A stretch of 64,000 bases of DNA from Bifidobacterium sp. N4G05 (GCF_002742445.1 NZ_NJNQ01000004.1:232345-296344); one strand, 5' to 3'. Positions 18,602-27,274 are shown, numbered from the stretch's first letter. Numbers and translations: made by a program. Notes: generated from the letters alone by a model not told the origin.

Positions 18602-19734
18602 TCCTTGACGGAGGGCACGGAATCAATCACCTGGGTCGGCGCATCAATAGCGCCTGCCGTATCGGCAGCCGTATTGGCAGTGCCATCAGCATCAGTGCCG
18701 GCATGCGAATCAGTGGGATCCCAATCCCAATCATCATCTTCGGCTGCCTTCTTCGCCTTCTTGCGGCGACGCACAACCACTATGACCACCATGGCGATCA
18801 CAGCAACGACAGCCACGGCAACGACGATCCATGCCCAAGCTGGAATGCCCTGGTTTGTCTGTGGGTCAACATCCGTACCGGGATCGACGGGGGCCGGTGC
18901 CTCAGACACCGTGATCTTCACCGGCGATTCCTTGCTCTGCTGCTGGCCATTGGCATCCTCGTATGTCACCTTCAGTTTGGCATCATATTCGCCGGCCGCA
19001 TCAGCGGTGAAAGCGAATCCAATGGAGCCGGAAGCGCCGGATGCCACATTGCCGATGTACTGCGTGGCTTGCGTGGCGGTGATGCCGTCACCTTCGATGG
19101 ACGCTTCGACGTTGGACACATCCCCCTTGCCTTTGTTCACATATTCCATGGAAATAGTGGATTCTTCACCAGCATTGACGGTGTCGGGAAGCACAGGATC
19201 ACCCAGTTCGAAGCGGTCAGGCTGCGAAACAGGTACGGAAATCTTAATATCCGAAGTGTTGGAGTTGCGGGTGTCGCCATCGACATACTCGTATTTGAAG
19301 TTGATATCGATGCCCTGCGCGCCGTTCTTCGCGCTCGACAGCACCTGCATGGGCACGGTCTGCGTCAGCGAGTAACCCGCCCATAGCGACTCGTAATAGA
19401 ACGTGTTCGTACCGCCGGAAATGGCGAAATTCTCGCCGCCGTCAACAGTCACGACCATATTGCTGACCGCAACCTTGCCCATATTCTGGAAAGTGAAGCC
19501 AAGATCGAAATTCGTGCCCACCGCCACGGAACCGTCGCCATACGTGTAGTTGGTGATGATGATATTCGGCACCGGACCCGCCAGCTGCACGGTGGAACCG
19601 CCGTTGCCGGCGTCCGTGCCATCGCCGTCTTCTGCGAGCGCCGTCGGCACGATGCAGGTCAACGCGATGACGGCGGATGCCACCAGTGCGATGACCATGT
19701 TGATGAATTTTGCGGAATGGCTGCCATTGCTCAT
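18598..19734 (-). CDS. Membrane-anchored CARDB-like extracellular protein
   Basis: About 378 residues. A signal peptide (FINMVIALVASAVIALTCIV) is followed by two Ig/CARDB-like beta domains of about 110 residues each, a Pro/Asp linker, a C-terminal helix (IPAWAWIVVAVAVVAVIAMV), a basic stop-transfer RRRKKAKK and an acidic cytoplasmic tail. The COG1361-like fold is inferred from NMGKVAVSNMVV- and NKGKGDVSNVEA-type repeats. It sits between ATPase and permease with ATGA overlaps. It occupies the place of the MacA periplasmic adaptor in Gram-negative MacAB, but it is not a MacA homologue. The ATG with GAGGGG upstream is preferred over one nine codons earlier that overlaps the ATPase stop. Confidence 0.8.
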   Translation of the reverse strand: MSNGSHSAKFINMVIALVASAVIALTCIVPTALAEDGDGTDAGNGGSTVQLAGPVPNIIITNYTYGDGSVAVGTNFDLGFTFQNMGKVAVSNMVVTVDGGENFAISGGTNTFYYESLWAGYSLTQTVPMQVLSSAKNGAQGIDINFKYEYVDGDTRNSNTSDIKISVPVSQPDRFELGDPVLPDTVNAGEESTISMEYVNKGKGDVSNVEASIEGDGITATQATQYIGNVASGASGSIGFAFTADAAGEYDAKLKVTYEDANGQQQSKESPVKITVSEAPAPVDPGTDVDPQTNQGIPAWAWIVVAVAVVAVIAMVVIVVVRRRKKAKKAAEDDDWDWDPTDSHAGTDADGTANTAADTAGAIDAPTQVIDSVPSVKE

Positions 19735-19757
19735 GGTTTCCCCTTCTCTTCTTGCTG

Positions 19758-20492
19758 TCATGCGTTATTCACCAGACGGTCATCGATGATGCGCCCGTCA
19801 AGCAGCGTTACGATACGATCGGCATATTGCGCCATATTGTCATCGTGCGTGACGAGCACGATGGTTTGGTTCAGGTCTCGTGCGAACGTGCAGATCATGT
19901 CCATCACGTCGTTTTTGGTTTTGGAATCGAGATTGCCGGTCGGTTCGTCGGCGAATACGACTTGCGGCCGCGATGCGAACGCTCGCGCAATGCCGACGCG
20001 CTGCTGCTGACCGCCTGACATTTGCGTCGGATAGTGGTTCATGCGTTTGCCGAGCCCTACTCGTTTCAGCATTTTCTTGGCGATTGTCTCGCGTTTGTTT
20101 TTTGGCATGCCTTGGAACATCAACGGCATTGCCACGTTTTCGACGGCGGTCAGATTGGGCAGTAGATTGTATGACTGGAATACGAAACCGAGATGCTTCT
20201 GTCTGAATTCCGCCAGCTGCCGTTCGTCTAGACGGGAGATGGGCACTCCCCTGATGCGCACGCCGCCCTTGGTTGGTTTTTCCATGCCGGCAAGCTGGTT
20301 GAGCAGAGTGGATTTGCCGGAACCGGATTCGCCATAGATACAGCAGATCTGACCTTGCGGAATGGTGAGATTGATACGTTCCAATGCCACGACGGTCTCG
20401 TCGAGCACTGGATACTCCTTACGCAGGTTCTTCACTTCGATGATGGGTCTGCGCGTCCCCATCACCGACTCTTGCCCTTCAGTATTCGCCAT
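19758..20492 (-). CDS. ABC transporter ATP-binding protein (MacB/LolD type)
   Basis: The cytoplasmic ATPase of the CARDB/FtsX system. Walker A GESGSGKSTLLNQLAG, signature [14 protein letters not shown], Walker B VVFADEPTGNLDS and switch VTHDDN are all intact. The PTGNLDS signature and size near 245 residues place it with LolD/MacB-type exporters. The start is uncertain: ATGs occur at 20513, 20492 and 20462; 20492 has GGGAGG upstream at a long spacing. It is first gene of the trio. Confidence 0.92.
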   Translation of the reverse strand: MANTEGQESVMGTRRPIIEVKNLRKEYPVLDETVVALERINLTIPQGQICCIYGESGSGKSTLLNQLAGMEKPTKGGVRIRGVPISRLDERQLAEFRQKHLGFVFQSYNLLPNLTAVENVAMPLMFQGMPKNKRETIAKKMLKRVGLGKRMNHYPTQMSGGQQQRVGIARAFASRPQVVFADEPTGNLDSKTKNDVMDMICTFARDLNQTIVLVTHDDNMAQYADRIVTLLDGRIIDDRLVNNA

Positions 20493-20589
20493 AGTCTTCT
20501 TTGCCTCCCCCATACGGCGTCTAACACGCTTGATCCGTAACCGAGTTTATACTGTTTCCCCGTTCTTCGCATCCCTTAGGGGAACACCC

Positions 20590-20628
20590 CGAGATAGCCC
20601 AGCTCAACCTCGAGATAGCCAAGTTCAA
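20590..20628. repeat. Two-copy direct repeat, 21-base period
   Basis: CGAGATAGCCCAGCTCAA and CGAGATAGCCAAGTTCAA differ at two positions and start 21 bases apart, two helical turns, upstream of the ABC ATPase. The spacing would suit a protein-binding site. Confidence 0.6.
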
Positions 20629-20732
20629 ATACAAAGGAAGGTCTTGTCAGCATGTCATGACGTGCGTCGAAGCGTTCTTCTGGTCCTCAAAGACATGCGC
20701 ATGGAGAATATCATCTCTCAACAACTCACGGC

Positions 20733-20766
20733 AAGTGGGGACGTCCTTTACGGGACGTCCCCACTT
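20733..20766. repeat. Perfect 14-bp inverted repeat
   Basis: Arms AAGTGGGGACGTCC and complement around TTTACG, 43 bases after the SPFH stop on the minus strand. It has no T-run on either side, so it may be a REP-like palindrome rather than a plain terminator. Confidence 0.8.
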
Positions 20767-20808
20767 GGTGCCAATGCCATTCAGCATGACGTTGCGATTA
20801 TTGCGCGA

Positions 20809-21708
20809 CTATTGCGCAGCTTCGTCCGCGGACATCATGGCCTGAGTGATCTGATCGCGCATCTCATTGAAGCCACCAGGCGTCGAAGCAGGCAACACCA
20901 CCGTCTTCGCGTTCTGCGACGAGGCAAGATTACGCATGGTATCGAGATACTGGTTGAACAGCACCACATTGTTCACGTCGTTCACATTCATACCGACAGC
21001 TTGCAGACTCTTGATCTGGTCGACAATACCGTTGGCGATCTCACGACGATAATTAGCCTGACCCTCACCCTGGAGGCGTGTCTTCTCAGCCTCGGCGGCC
21101 GCCTGGGTCTCGATCTGAATACGCTGGGCTTCGGCACGCTGACGCGTGGCTTCCTTTTCGCGCTGTGCCGCGTTGATGGAATCCATGGCGTTCTTGACCT
21201 GTGGACTCGGATCGATTGCCGTGATCAGCGTCTTGACTACGGTGAAACCGAAGCGGGACATTTCATTGCCGACGGTCTTCTGCACGTCGAAGGCTACATC
21301 GTCCTTGCGGGAGAATGCATCGTCCAAAGATAATGCAGGAATGGCGGAACGAAGCGCATCCTCCATGTAGGAGCGCAGCTGGCCGGCCGGATCGCGCAGC
21401 TCGTAGTATGCGGTCGCCACATTGCTGGGATCGACACGAAACTGGGTAGAGGCCACCACGGTGACGAACACGTTGTCGAGCGTTTTGGTTTCCAACTGCA
21501 CGTTGAGCTGATTGACGCGCATGTTGGTTTTCATGGCGATGCGGTCCACGAGCGGGATTCGAATATGAATGCCGGCGAACTGCACCTTGTTGAACTTGCC
21601 GAAACGTTCGATGATGTAGGCCTGCTGCTGCGGCACGATGAACAACGTGGACAAGAACAGGAAAGCGACGATAAGTGCAATGACAAGGAGCGTAATAAGG
21701 AACGGCAT
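20809..21708 (-). CDS. SPFH/band 7 (stomatin-like) membrane protein
   Basis: A 299-residue protein with one N-terminal helix (FLITLLVIALIVAFLFLSTLF) followed by the SPFH domain (QQAYIIERFGKFNKV, IDPSPQVKNAMDSINAAQRE) and a coiled Ala/Glu/Gln-rich region (EAQRIQIETQAAAEAEKTR). This family builds membrane-bound ring or raft scaffolds; no enzymatic activity is expected. The start is placed at the ATG with GGGAG eight bases upstream, giving the helix at residue 2; upstream in-frame codons are spurious. No NfeD partner is adjacent. Confidence 0.9.
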   Translation of the reverse strand: MPFLITLLVIALIVAFLFLSTLFIVPQQQAYIIERFGKFNKVQFAGIHIRIPLVDRIAMKTNMRVNQLNVQLETKTLDNVFVTVVASTQFRVDPSNVATAYYELRDPAGQLRSYMEDALRSAIPALSLDDAFSRKDDVAFDVQKTVGNEMSRFGFTVVKTLITAIDPSPQVKNAMDSINAAQREKEATRQRAEAQRIQIETQAAAEAEKTRLQGEGQANYRREIANGIVDQIKSLQAVGMNVNDVNNVVLFNQYLDTMRNLASSQNAKTVVLPASTPGGFNEMRDQITQAMMSADEAAQ

Positions 21709-21900
21709 GACATTACTCCCTTCTTTGGTTTTCTCTCGAAAGCCTGTTGATTGACGGCTTTCCGTAGGTTCTGCAACCATTGCCGAACCCAAGCAAAAAC
21801 TTACCAAAGAATGCAATCGCATGTAGACAATGTCCGCGAGTTGGGCAAAGTCCATTCGGAAACCGGACATCGACCGTCCGGAAGCCGACCCACATACGTC

Positions 21901-21941
21901 TACGAGCCGAACAGGAGACAATTCTCCTTGTCCGGCTCGTG
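21901..21941. terminator. Strong hairpin downstream of the glutaredoxin gene
   Basis: CGAGCCG...CGGCTCG arms are extended by AGGAGA/TCTCCT with one bulge, giving about 16 pairs and a four-base loop. It lacks a T-run, but it follows the glutaredoxin stop by about 20 bases on the minus strand and probably ends that transcript. Confidence 0.6.
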
Positions 21942-21963
21942 AGATGGCATACGAGATGTTGGA

Positions 21964-22224
21964 TCAGATCAGGCCGAGTTCCTTGCATTTGGCTTGCAAC
22001 TGTGTGGCCGAAGGCTCCACCAGCCATGAGCCATCGGCAGCGAACCGAATCACGGGAATGTGCTGTTGTCCGCTAATCGCAATGGCTTTCTCTGCAGCAC
22101 CATCCTCATGCTCGATATCATGAAGGTTGTAGGCGACCCCGAAACGGTCCAATGCTGCCTTGGCTCGACGGCAGTCACCGCACCAGTCGGCTCCATAGAA
22201 ATCAATTGTCGTATCATCAGTCAT
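21964..22224 (-). CDS. Glutaredoxin / mycoredoxin-like thiol-disulfide protein
   Basis: An 86-residue thioredoxin-fold protein with CxxC active site in DWCGDCRRAK (Cys15, Cys18) and cis-Pro in QHIPVIRF. The WCGDC motif is the variant common in actinobacterial NrdH/mycoredoxin-like proteins. Its Shine-Dalgarno (TAAGGAGTG) overlaps the stop codon of the adjacent ABC-ATPase remnant, so it was once translationally coupled to that transporter operon. Redox partner unknown. Confidence 0.88.
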   Translation of the reverse strand: MTDDTTIDFYGADWCGDCRRAKAALDRFGVAYNLHDIEHEDGAAEKAIAISGQQHIPVIRFAADGSWLVEPSATQLQAKCKELGLI

Positions 22225-22235
22225 AAAATCACTCC

Positions 22236-22395
22236 TTACGAGGCATTAATCACATCAAATTTAGACGATGCCTCAAGCAACATCTTCGTATACGCATCTT
22301 TAGGGTGTCGTAACACGGAACCGACAGCTCCATATTCGACAAGATGGCCGTCTTTCATTACCGTCACCTCATCCGCAACTTCCTGAACAATGCCC
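22236..22395 (-). pseudogene. 3' remnant of a peptide-type ABC transporter ATPase
   Basis: The minus-strand frame ending in TAA at 22236 encodes about 53 residues beginning DLGIVQEVADEVTVMKDG and including HPKDAYTKMLLEAS. This is the segment after the switch His of Opp/Dpp/Nik ATPases, to the C-terminus. Everything upstream, including Walker A, signature and Walker B, is absent, and the frame is closed by stops immediately before it. The preceding DNA is the truncated trans-sulfuration gene in another frame. Confidence 0.8.
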
Positions 22396-22986
22396 AAATC
22401 TCATACTCATGCCCCGGCAATCCCGGATAATGCACGGATTTGACCAGCGGATGCAGCAACAGATAGCTGGAGATCGCACACGCATTCTCCTGCTGGCGGT
22501 CCATGCGCAGAGCGAGCGTCTGAATACCACGACGCACCGAATCGCATTCGTTCGGCGCAAGTACGCCGCCCAAACGATTCTGTGCGAAGTAGACACGTTT
22601 GCCCAGCTCGTCGCCCTTGACCACCACAAGACCGGCGTTGACTTCGGAATGGCCGGCCAGATACTTGGTAGCGGAATGGATGACGATGTCGGCACCTTGG
22701 TCAAGCGGCTGCTGCAGATACGGGATAACGAATGTGTTGTCGACAATGGAAATCGCACCATAGCGATGAGCGATTTCGGCAATCTTCGTCACATTGTTGA
22801 CCTGCAGCAACGAATTGGTAAGAACTTCGAAATACACGTCCTTCGCCGGACAACCACGCGCGGGTCCCTTGGCGGAGTGCCCGGAAACAGCGGCATCAAG
22901 CGCTTCGTAGTCGGCGGGTTCACAGCTCCGGTGTTGTTGTCGTTGACCGGCAGTCCGTGAACAAGCTGAGTGTTGAATCTAGTCAT
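22390..22986 (-). pseudogene. Degenerate cystathionine gamma-lyase/synthase-family gene
   Basis: The start (MTRFNTQLVHG, with GAGGGGGTG upstream) and a later block (VNNVTKIAEIAHRYGAISIV, SATKYLAGHSEVNAG with the PLP Lys) belong to one Cys/Met-metabolism PLP enzyme, but lie in different frames. About 90 residues between them are missing and there is a frameshift near 22900. The 3' end is also lost: after HYPGLPGHEYEI the sequence switches to the ABC ATPase tail. Intact relatives are near 390 residues. It is surely inactive. Confidence 0.88.
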
Positions 22987-23213
22987 GGCGCACACCCCCT
23001 CGGGTTGTGGCTCATTGCCGCATGCCATTCACGCGGTCACTGGTACCCACTAAACCGCATCCTGCGTTTCAACGCGTGCCGCGCCTTATCAACGTTTGTT
23101 ATAGAACGCGCGAATCGCCATAACGTTTTCTTGTAAGCGGCTATCAAACGGCGGAGATGCAAGGCATCGCACCGCAATCGCCAGTTCATACATAAAAGGC
23201 CACGCAGGAAAAA

Positions 23214-24392
23214 CTACGCTAGTACAGCAGCCACCCGGCGCACAGCCTCACGCAACTGATCTTCGGATTTGAGCAGGCTGAATCGTATGTAATCCTTGCC
23301 TACTTTGCCGAAGCATGTGCCCGGAAGCGCGGCGACGGCCGCACGTTCCAACAGCGTGTCGGCAAACTGTTCACCCGTCTGACCCTCAGGAGCGTGTACC
23401 CAAGCGTAGATGCCGCCGTCTGAATCGAACACATCCAAGCCGGCTTCACGCAATCCACCTGCAACGATTTCGCGACGAGACGCATACCGTTCCGCAAGTT
23501 CGGCCACACAGCTCTGATCCGACAGCAGTGCCGCAGTGCCCGCGTCTTGAATGCTGGACGTAACCATGGAACCCATCTGATAGTGGTACTGCTTCACATG
23601 AGACACGATGTCGTCGTTGCCTGCGATGAAACCGGCACGCCAGCCGGCCATCGCATACATTTTCGACAGCGAACACACTTCCACCGCAACATCGAACGCA
23701 CCCGGCAGTGACAGTATGCTGATCTGCTGCGCATCGACACCCAATCCCGCATATGCGAAATCCTGCACGATCGCGAAATGATGCTCATGAGCCAAATCAA
23801 CGGCACGCTGCAGAAACTCGCGCGGAGCCTGCGCACCCGTCGGATTGTTCGGATAGTTGAGCACCAGCACTTTCACACGATCCCACACCTGTGCAGGAAC
23901 CGCGTCCAAATCCGGCAGGAACCCACGCTCCGGCAACGATGGCAACAGTATCTCCTCGGCACGGCTCATCACCGTCATGCAATGGTACGAAGGGTAATAT
24001 GGATCCGCATACGCCACAGCGTCGCCTGGGGAAACCAGCACGGCGAACAACGCGGCCAAACCATCGACCGCGCCCTCCACGGCAAAAAGCTGGGTTTTCC
24101 AATCAACCTCAACACCGTACGTATTGCGATACCACTGTTCGGCAGCCCGCAGAAAACTAGGCTTGCCATCGAATGGCGAATACCGGGCATTGGCCGGATC
24201 GTCAACCGCTTTTTTGGCTACTTCTCGAATGAAATCAGCAGGAAACGCGTCTGGATTGCCTTTGGCCAAATCAATCACATCAGCCCCACCGGCAACCGCG
24301 GCAGCCACTTTGCGATCCATATCGGCGAACACATTCGACGGAATCGACTGCGCCACCGTAGTGAACGCGACAGGAGAAACATACGAAGTCAT
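23214..24392 (-). CDS. PLP-dependent class I/II aminotransferase
   Basis: A 392-residue fold-type I aminotransferase. LNYPNNPTGAQAP carries the PLP-phosphate/Asn element, DFAYAGLG the Asp/Tyr pair, and SLSKMYAMAGWRAGF the Schiff-base Lys. The family covers LL-DAP, alanine, aspartate, aromatic and methionine-related activities, and no substrate can be fixed. It is the last gene after PanE-like, MetQ, MetN and MetI, all on the minus strand, with about 60 bases to metI, which suggests action on an imported amino acid or its keto acid. The start has GGGAGGG eight bases upstream. Confidence 0.88.
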   Translation of the reverse strand: MTSYVSPVAFTTVAQSIPSNVFADMDRKVAAAVAGGADVIDLAKGNPDAFPADFIREVAKKAVDDPANARYSPFDGKPSFLRAAEQWYRNTYGVEVDWKTQLFAVEGAVDGLAALFAVLVSPGDAVAYADPYYPSYHCMTVMSRAEEILLPSLPERGFLPDLDAVPAQVWDRVKVLVLNYPNNPTGAQAPREFLQRAVDLAHEHHFAIVQDFAYAGLGVDAQQISILSLPGAFDVAVEVCSLSKMYAMAGWRAGFIAGNDDIVSHVKQYHYQMGSMVTSSIQDAGTAALLSDQSCVAELAERYASRREIVAGGLREAGLDVFDSDGGIYAWVHAPEGQTGEQFADTLLERAAVAALPGTCFGKVGKDYIRFSLLKSEDQLREAVRRVAAVLA

Positions 24393-24454
24393 TAATCAAC
24401 CCTCCCTATCATCTCGCGACTGTATATGCGCGCATTCACGCATATACGCAACCA

Positions 24455-25123
24455 TCAGTGCGTCACCTTGCGCGCGAACCAATCGCCAACCCACTGAATG
24501 ATCTGCACAATGACGATCAGAATAATAACAATCACAACAAGCACGCCGGTTTCGTAACGGTTATAGCCGTATTGAATGGCCATATCGCCGATGCCGCCGG
24601 CTCCGATGGTACCGACCATTGCAGAATAGCCGATCAGCGAAATGATGGTGAGCACCACGCCGCGAATAAACGACGGCAAAGCTTGCGGAAACACCGCATC
24701 CACAATGATTTGGCGTGTGGTAGCGCCAGTGGAGATGGCAGCCTCAAGCAGGCCCGGATCAACTTCGGAGAACGCGCTTTCCGCGATTCGCGCGAAGAAC
24801 GGCACTGCGGCGATCGACAGGGAGATTGCGCCACCGGTCGGCGTGTAAGGGTCACCCAAAATCAATTGCACAACCGGGATAAGCACCACCATGAGAATCA
24901 GGAACGGCAGCGAGCGAATCGCGTTTACGATGAACCCTACAATAACGTTCAGCGCATGGTTCGGCGTAAACAAGCGGTTTTCAGTCAAATACAGCAGCAA
25001 TGCCACCAGCGTGCCCAGTACCACGCCGATAATCGCCGACACCACAACCATATATGCCGTGTCGATCAGTGCTTGCCCAAGATTGTCTTGAAGGATTTCC
25101 AGAGTTTCTTCCATTGTTCTCAC
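24455..25123 (-). CDS. metI: Methionine ABC transporter permease
   Basis: A 222-residue inner-membrane permease with five helices and the EAA-type loop (ESAFSEVDPGLLEAAISTGA). It pairs with the NIL-domain ATPase, whose end it overlaps by four bases. MetI-type permeases import methionine and sometimes other amino acids or their analogues. Length and sequence pattern are normal. Confidence 0.92.
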   Translation of the reverse strand: MRTMEETLEILQDNLGQALIDTAYMVVVSAIIGVVLGTLVALLLYLTENRLFTPNHALNVIVGFIVNAIRSLPFLILMVVLIPVVQLILGDPYTPTGGAISLSIAAVPFFARIAESAFSEVDPGLLEAAISTGATTRQIIVDAVFPQALPSFIRGVVLTIISLIGYSAMVGTIGAGGIGDMAIQYGYNRYETGVLVVIVIILIVIVQIIQWVGDWFARKVTH

Positions 25124-26181
25124 GCCTCCTGATTATCCGCAGCTTCGGCGGCCACAACCAGCTGCCCACGATCAAGTTCCCGATAGCTGAACACATGCGT
25201 TCTCAACGTGTCCAACGCCTGTAGCAGCGGCTCCCCCGCGCCGGAAACAAGCACAATCAGAATGCCGATGGCCTGCGAACCGAAGTATTCCACATTCGCA
25301 TGCAGCACGTCGATGCTCACACCGTAATCCTGCGCAACCTGGCTGATGAGCGGCTCGAGTGCCGCATCGCCCTTGTATCGCAGTTCCACGATGGTGCCGG
25401 CCGGCAGCGATGGCACCAATTGCGGTGGCACGGCAATGCCAAGGTAGCGTTCCACCAACGCTTTGGTGGTCGGATGTTTCGGAGCACTGAACACGTCGAA
25501 CGTGTTGCCCTGCTCCACTACCACACCGTTTTCCATAACGGCCACTCGGTCGAAAATTTGCTTCGCCACGTCAAGCTGATGCGTGATGAACACGATGGTA
25601 ATGCCCAGTTCGCGGTTGATGCGCTGCAAGAGTGCCAGAATGCCTTCTGTGGTTTCCAGGTCGAGTGCGCTGGTGGCTTCGTCGCACAGCAGGATTTCCG
25701 GCTTGTTGGCGAGCGCACGCGCAATGGACACGCGCTGCTTTTGCCCGCCCGACAGGCTTGATGGGTAGCTGTCGATCTTGTTTTCCAAACCGACCAGTGC
25801 CAGCAGTTCGCGGACACGTTCCGGCCACTGCGCTTTCGGATATCCGCCGGCTTTCAGCGCGAATTCAATGTTCTTGCCGACCGTAACGTTGGTGATCAGG
25901 TTGAATCCTTGGAAAATAAAGCCGATGTTCTTGCGCAGGTCACTCAATTGGCCGCCTTTGAGTGCGGTGATATCGTTGCCGTCGATTATCACATGGCCGC
26001 CTGTTGGTCGTTCCAGCAAATTGATGGTGCGCACCAAAGTGGATTTGCCAGCTCCGGAAAAACCCACGATGCCGAAAATCTCGCCTTTTTCTACACTGAT
26101 GTTCACATGCTTGACCGCTTCGACGGTTCGCCCGCCTTCATGAAAAGTCACAGACACGTCGTTGAGTTCAATAACGCTCAT
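25120..26181 (-). CDS. metN: Methionine ABC transporter ATP-binding protein
   Basis: A 353-residue ATPase. Walker A GFSGAGKSTLVRTI, signature SLSGGQKQRVSIARALA, Walker B ILLCDEATSALD and switch ITHQ are intact. The last 85 residues match the NIL regulatory domain, where methionine binding on MetN inhibits transport in characterised systems; the domain supports a methionine-type importer. Start ATG has GAGGAACGAACC nearby. It overlaps metI by ATGA. Confidence 0.93.
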   Translation of the reverse strand: MSVIELNDVSVTFHEGGRTVEAVKHVNISVEKGEIFGIVGFSGAGKSTLVRTINLLERPTGGHVIIDGNDITALKGGQLSDLRKNIGFIFQGFNLITNVTVGKNIEFALKAGGYPKAQWPERVRELLALVGLENKIDSYPSSLSGGQKQRVSIARALANKPEILLCDEATSALDLETTEGILALLQRINRELGITIVFITHQLDVAKQIFDRVAVMENGVVVEQGNTFDVFSAPKHPTTKALVERYLGIAVPPQLVPSLPAGTIVELRYKGDAALEPLISQVAQDYGVSIDVLHANVEYFGSQAIGILIVLVSGAGEPLLQALDTLRTHVFSYRELDRGQLVVAAEAADNQEA

Positions 26182-26253
26182 GGTTCGTTCCTCGCTTCAT
26201 TCGAGCACTTGTTCAAGTTCGTTCAATACGTTTTGTTCGATGAATCTCGTTAT

Positions 26254-26288
26254 AAGGCCCGTATGAGTTTTCAATCCATACGGGCCTT
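26254..26288. terminator. Hairpin between metQ and metN
   Basis: A 12-bp perfect stem, AAGGCCCGTATG with its complement around an 11-base loop. On the transcribed (minus) strand it is followed by ATAACG rather than a U-run. It could be a partial terminator or an mRNA-stabilising hairpin that raises MetQ relative to MetN-MetI. Confidence 0.65.
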
Positions 26289-26310
26289 TGTATTACCGCA
26301 CGCTATAGCG

Positions 26311-27186
26311 TCACCAAGTGGTCGGCTTGCCGAAATCCTTGAACTCGCTCTTGGCGATGGCGTCCTTGAATTTCTGGCTGACAAGCAGTTTCTTGACGGC
26401 CTTGCCGAAGTCGGAATCGACGTCCTGGGTGCGGACCACGAACACTTCGATCACACCATCATCCTGCTTTTCCAAGGCGAGCGCGGAACTCGGATCGAGT
26501 TTGGCTGCCCAAGAGTAGTTGCCCGGCACCAAAGCCACATCGACGGTGTCCAAGGAACGGGCCAGCTGCGCCGCATCGATCGTCTTGATTTTGAGGTTCT
26601 TCGGATTGGATGCGATATCATCGACCGTAGCCTTGGTGGCATCGACCTCGCCCTTGAGCTTCACCAAGCCCTGCTGCTGAAGCACGCCGAGAGAACGTGC
26701 CAGGTTCGAGCCATCGTTCGCGATGGACACGGTGGAACCGTCCTTGATGTCCTTAATGGACTTGTATTTCTTGGAGTAAATGCCCAAGCCAAGGGTTGGG
26801 GTCTGTCCAAGGGAGGTCAGGTCGAGCTTGTTATCGGCGGTGAACTTCTTCAGATAGTTGCCATGCTGGAAAAGATTCGCCTGAATGGAACCAGATGCAA
26901 GTGCCTTATTGGGCTGCACATAATCGTTGAACAGCTTGGTTTTCAGCTCGAAACCGTCCTCTTTTAGCAGTGGCGCGATGACCTTCTTGACCATGTCGCC
27001 GTATGGTCCTGCGCACACGCCGACGGTGATTGTGGTGGTCTTGCCCTTCGTGGTGTTCAGGCTTTCCTTGGATGCGGATGCGCTGTTGCCGGAACCGCAT
27101 GCCGCAACGGAAATAAGTGTTGCAGCGGCGAGTATTGCGGCGGCGATTCGTTTGATGCCGCTCTTCTTGGCGATGGTGATGGTCAT
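26311..27186 (-). CDS. metQ: MetQ/NlpA-family methionine-binding lipoprotein
   Basis: A 291-residue exported lipoprotein that delivers substrate to MetI. The signal peptide ends in a lipobox, ISVAACGSG, with Cys near 30; TTITVGVCAGPYGDMVKKVI begins the NlpA-type binding domain and SLGQTPTLGLGIYSKKY follows. Its ATG is preceded by GAGAGGGGAAACC, the same leader seen before other binding proteins in the window. It lies between a PanE-like reductase and metN. The exact ligand (L- or D-methionine, or another amino acid) is not shown by sequence alone. Confidence 0.9.
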   Translation of the reverse strand: MTITIAKKSGIKRIAAAILAAATLISVAACGSGNSASASKESLNTTKGKTTTITVGVCAGPYGDMVKKVIAPLLKEDGFELKTKLFNDYVQPNKALASGSIQANLFQHGNYLKKFTADNKLDLTSLGQTPTLGLGIYSKKYKSIKDIKDGSTVSIANDGSNLARSLGVLQQQGLVKLKGEVDATKATVDDIASNPKNLKIKTIDAAQLARSLDTVDVALVPGNYSWAAKLDPSSALALEKQDDGVIEVFVVRTQDVDSDFGKAVKKLLVSQKFKDAIAKSEFKDFGKPTTW

Positions 27187-27274
27187 GGTTTCCCCTCTCT
27201 TATTGGTGTGCGAAAAGTTTGTTTCGCAGCAATTGGCAGCTACCTGCCGTTCATTGCGATTGATGATTGACCGT

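Larger units (their letters stand above)
20493..20808. other. Intergenic stretch with tandem repeat and palindrome
   Basis: No gene is supported between the ABC ATPase and the SPFH gene. It contains a 21-base-period tandem pair (20590-20607 and 20611-20628, CGAGATAGCC core) and a perfect 14-bp inverted repeat (20733-20766). A promoter for the ABC trio must lie near 20514-20580 but no clear hexamers were seen. Confidence 0.6.

Noticed and set aside
26196..26216. Possible LexA box upstream of metN (TCGAGCACTTGTTCAA)
   Set aside because: It differs at three positions from TCGAAC-N4-GTTCGA and lies inside the metQ-metN gap, where SOS control makes little sense.
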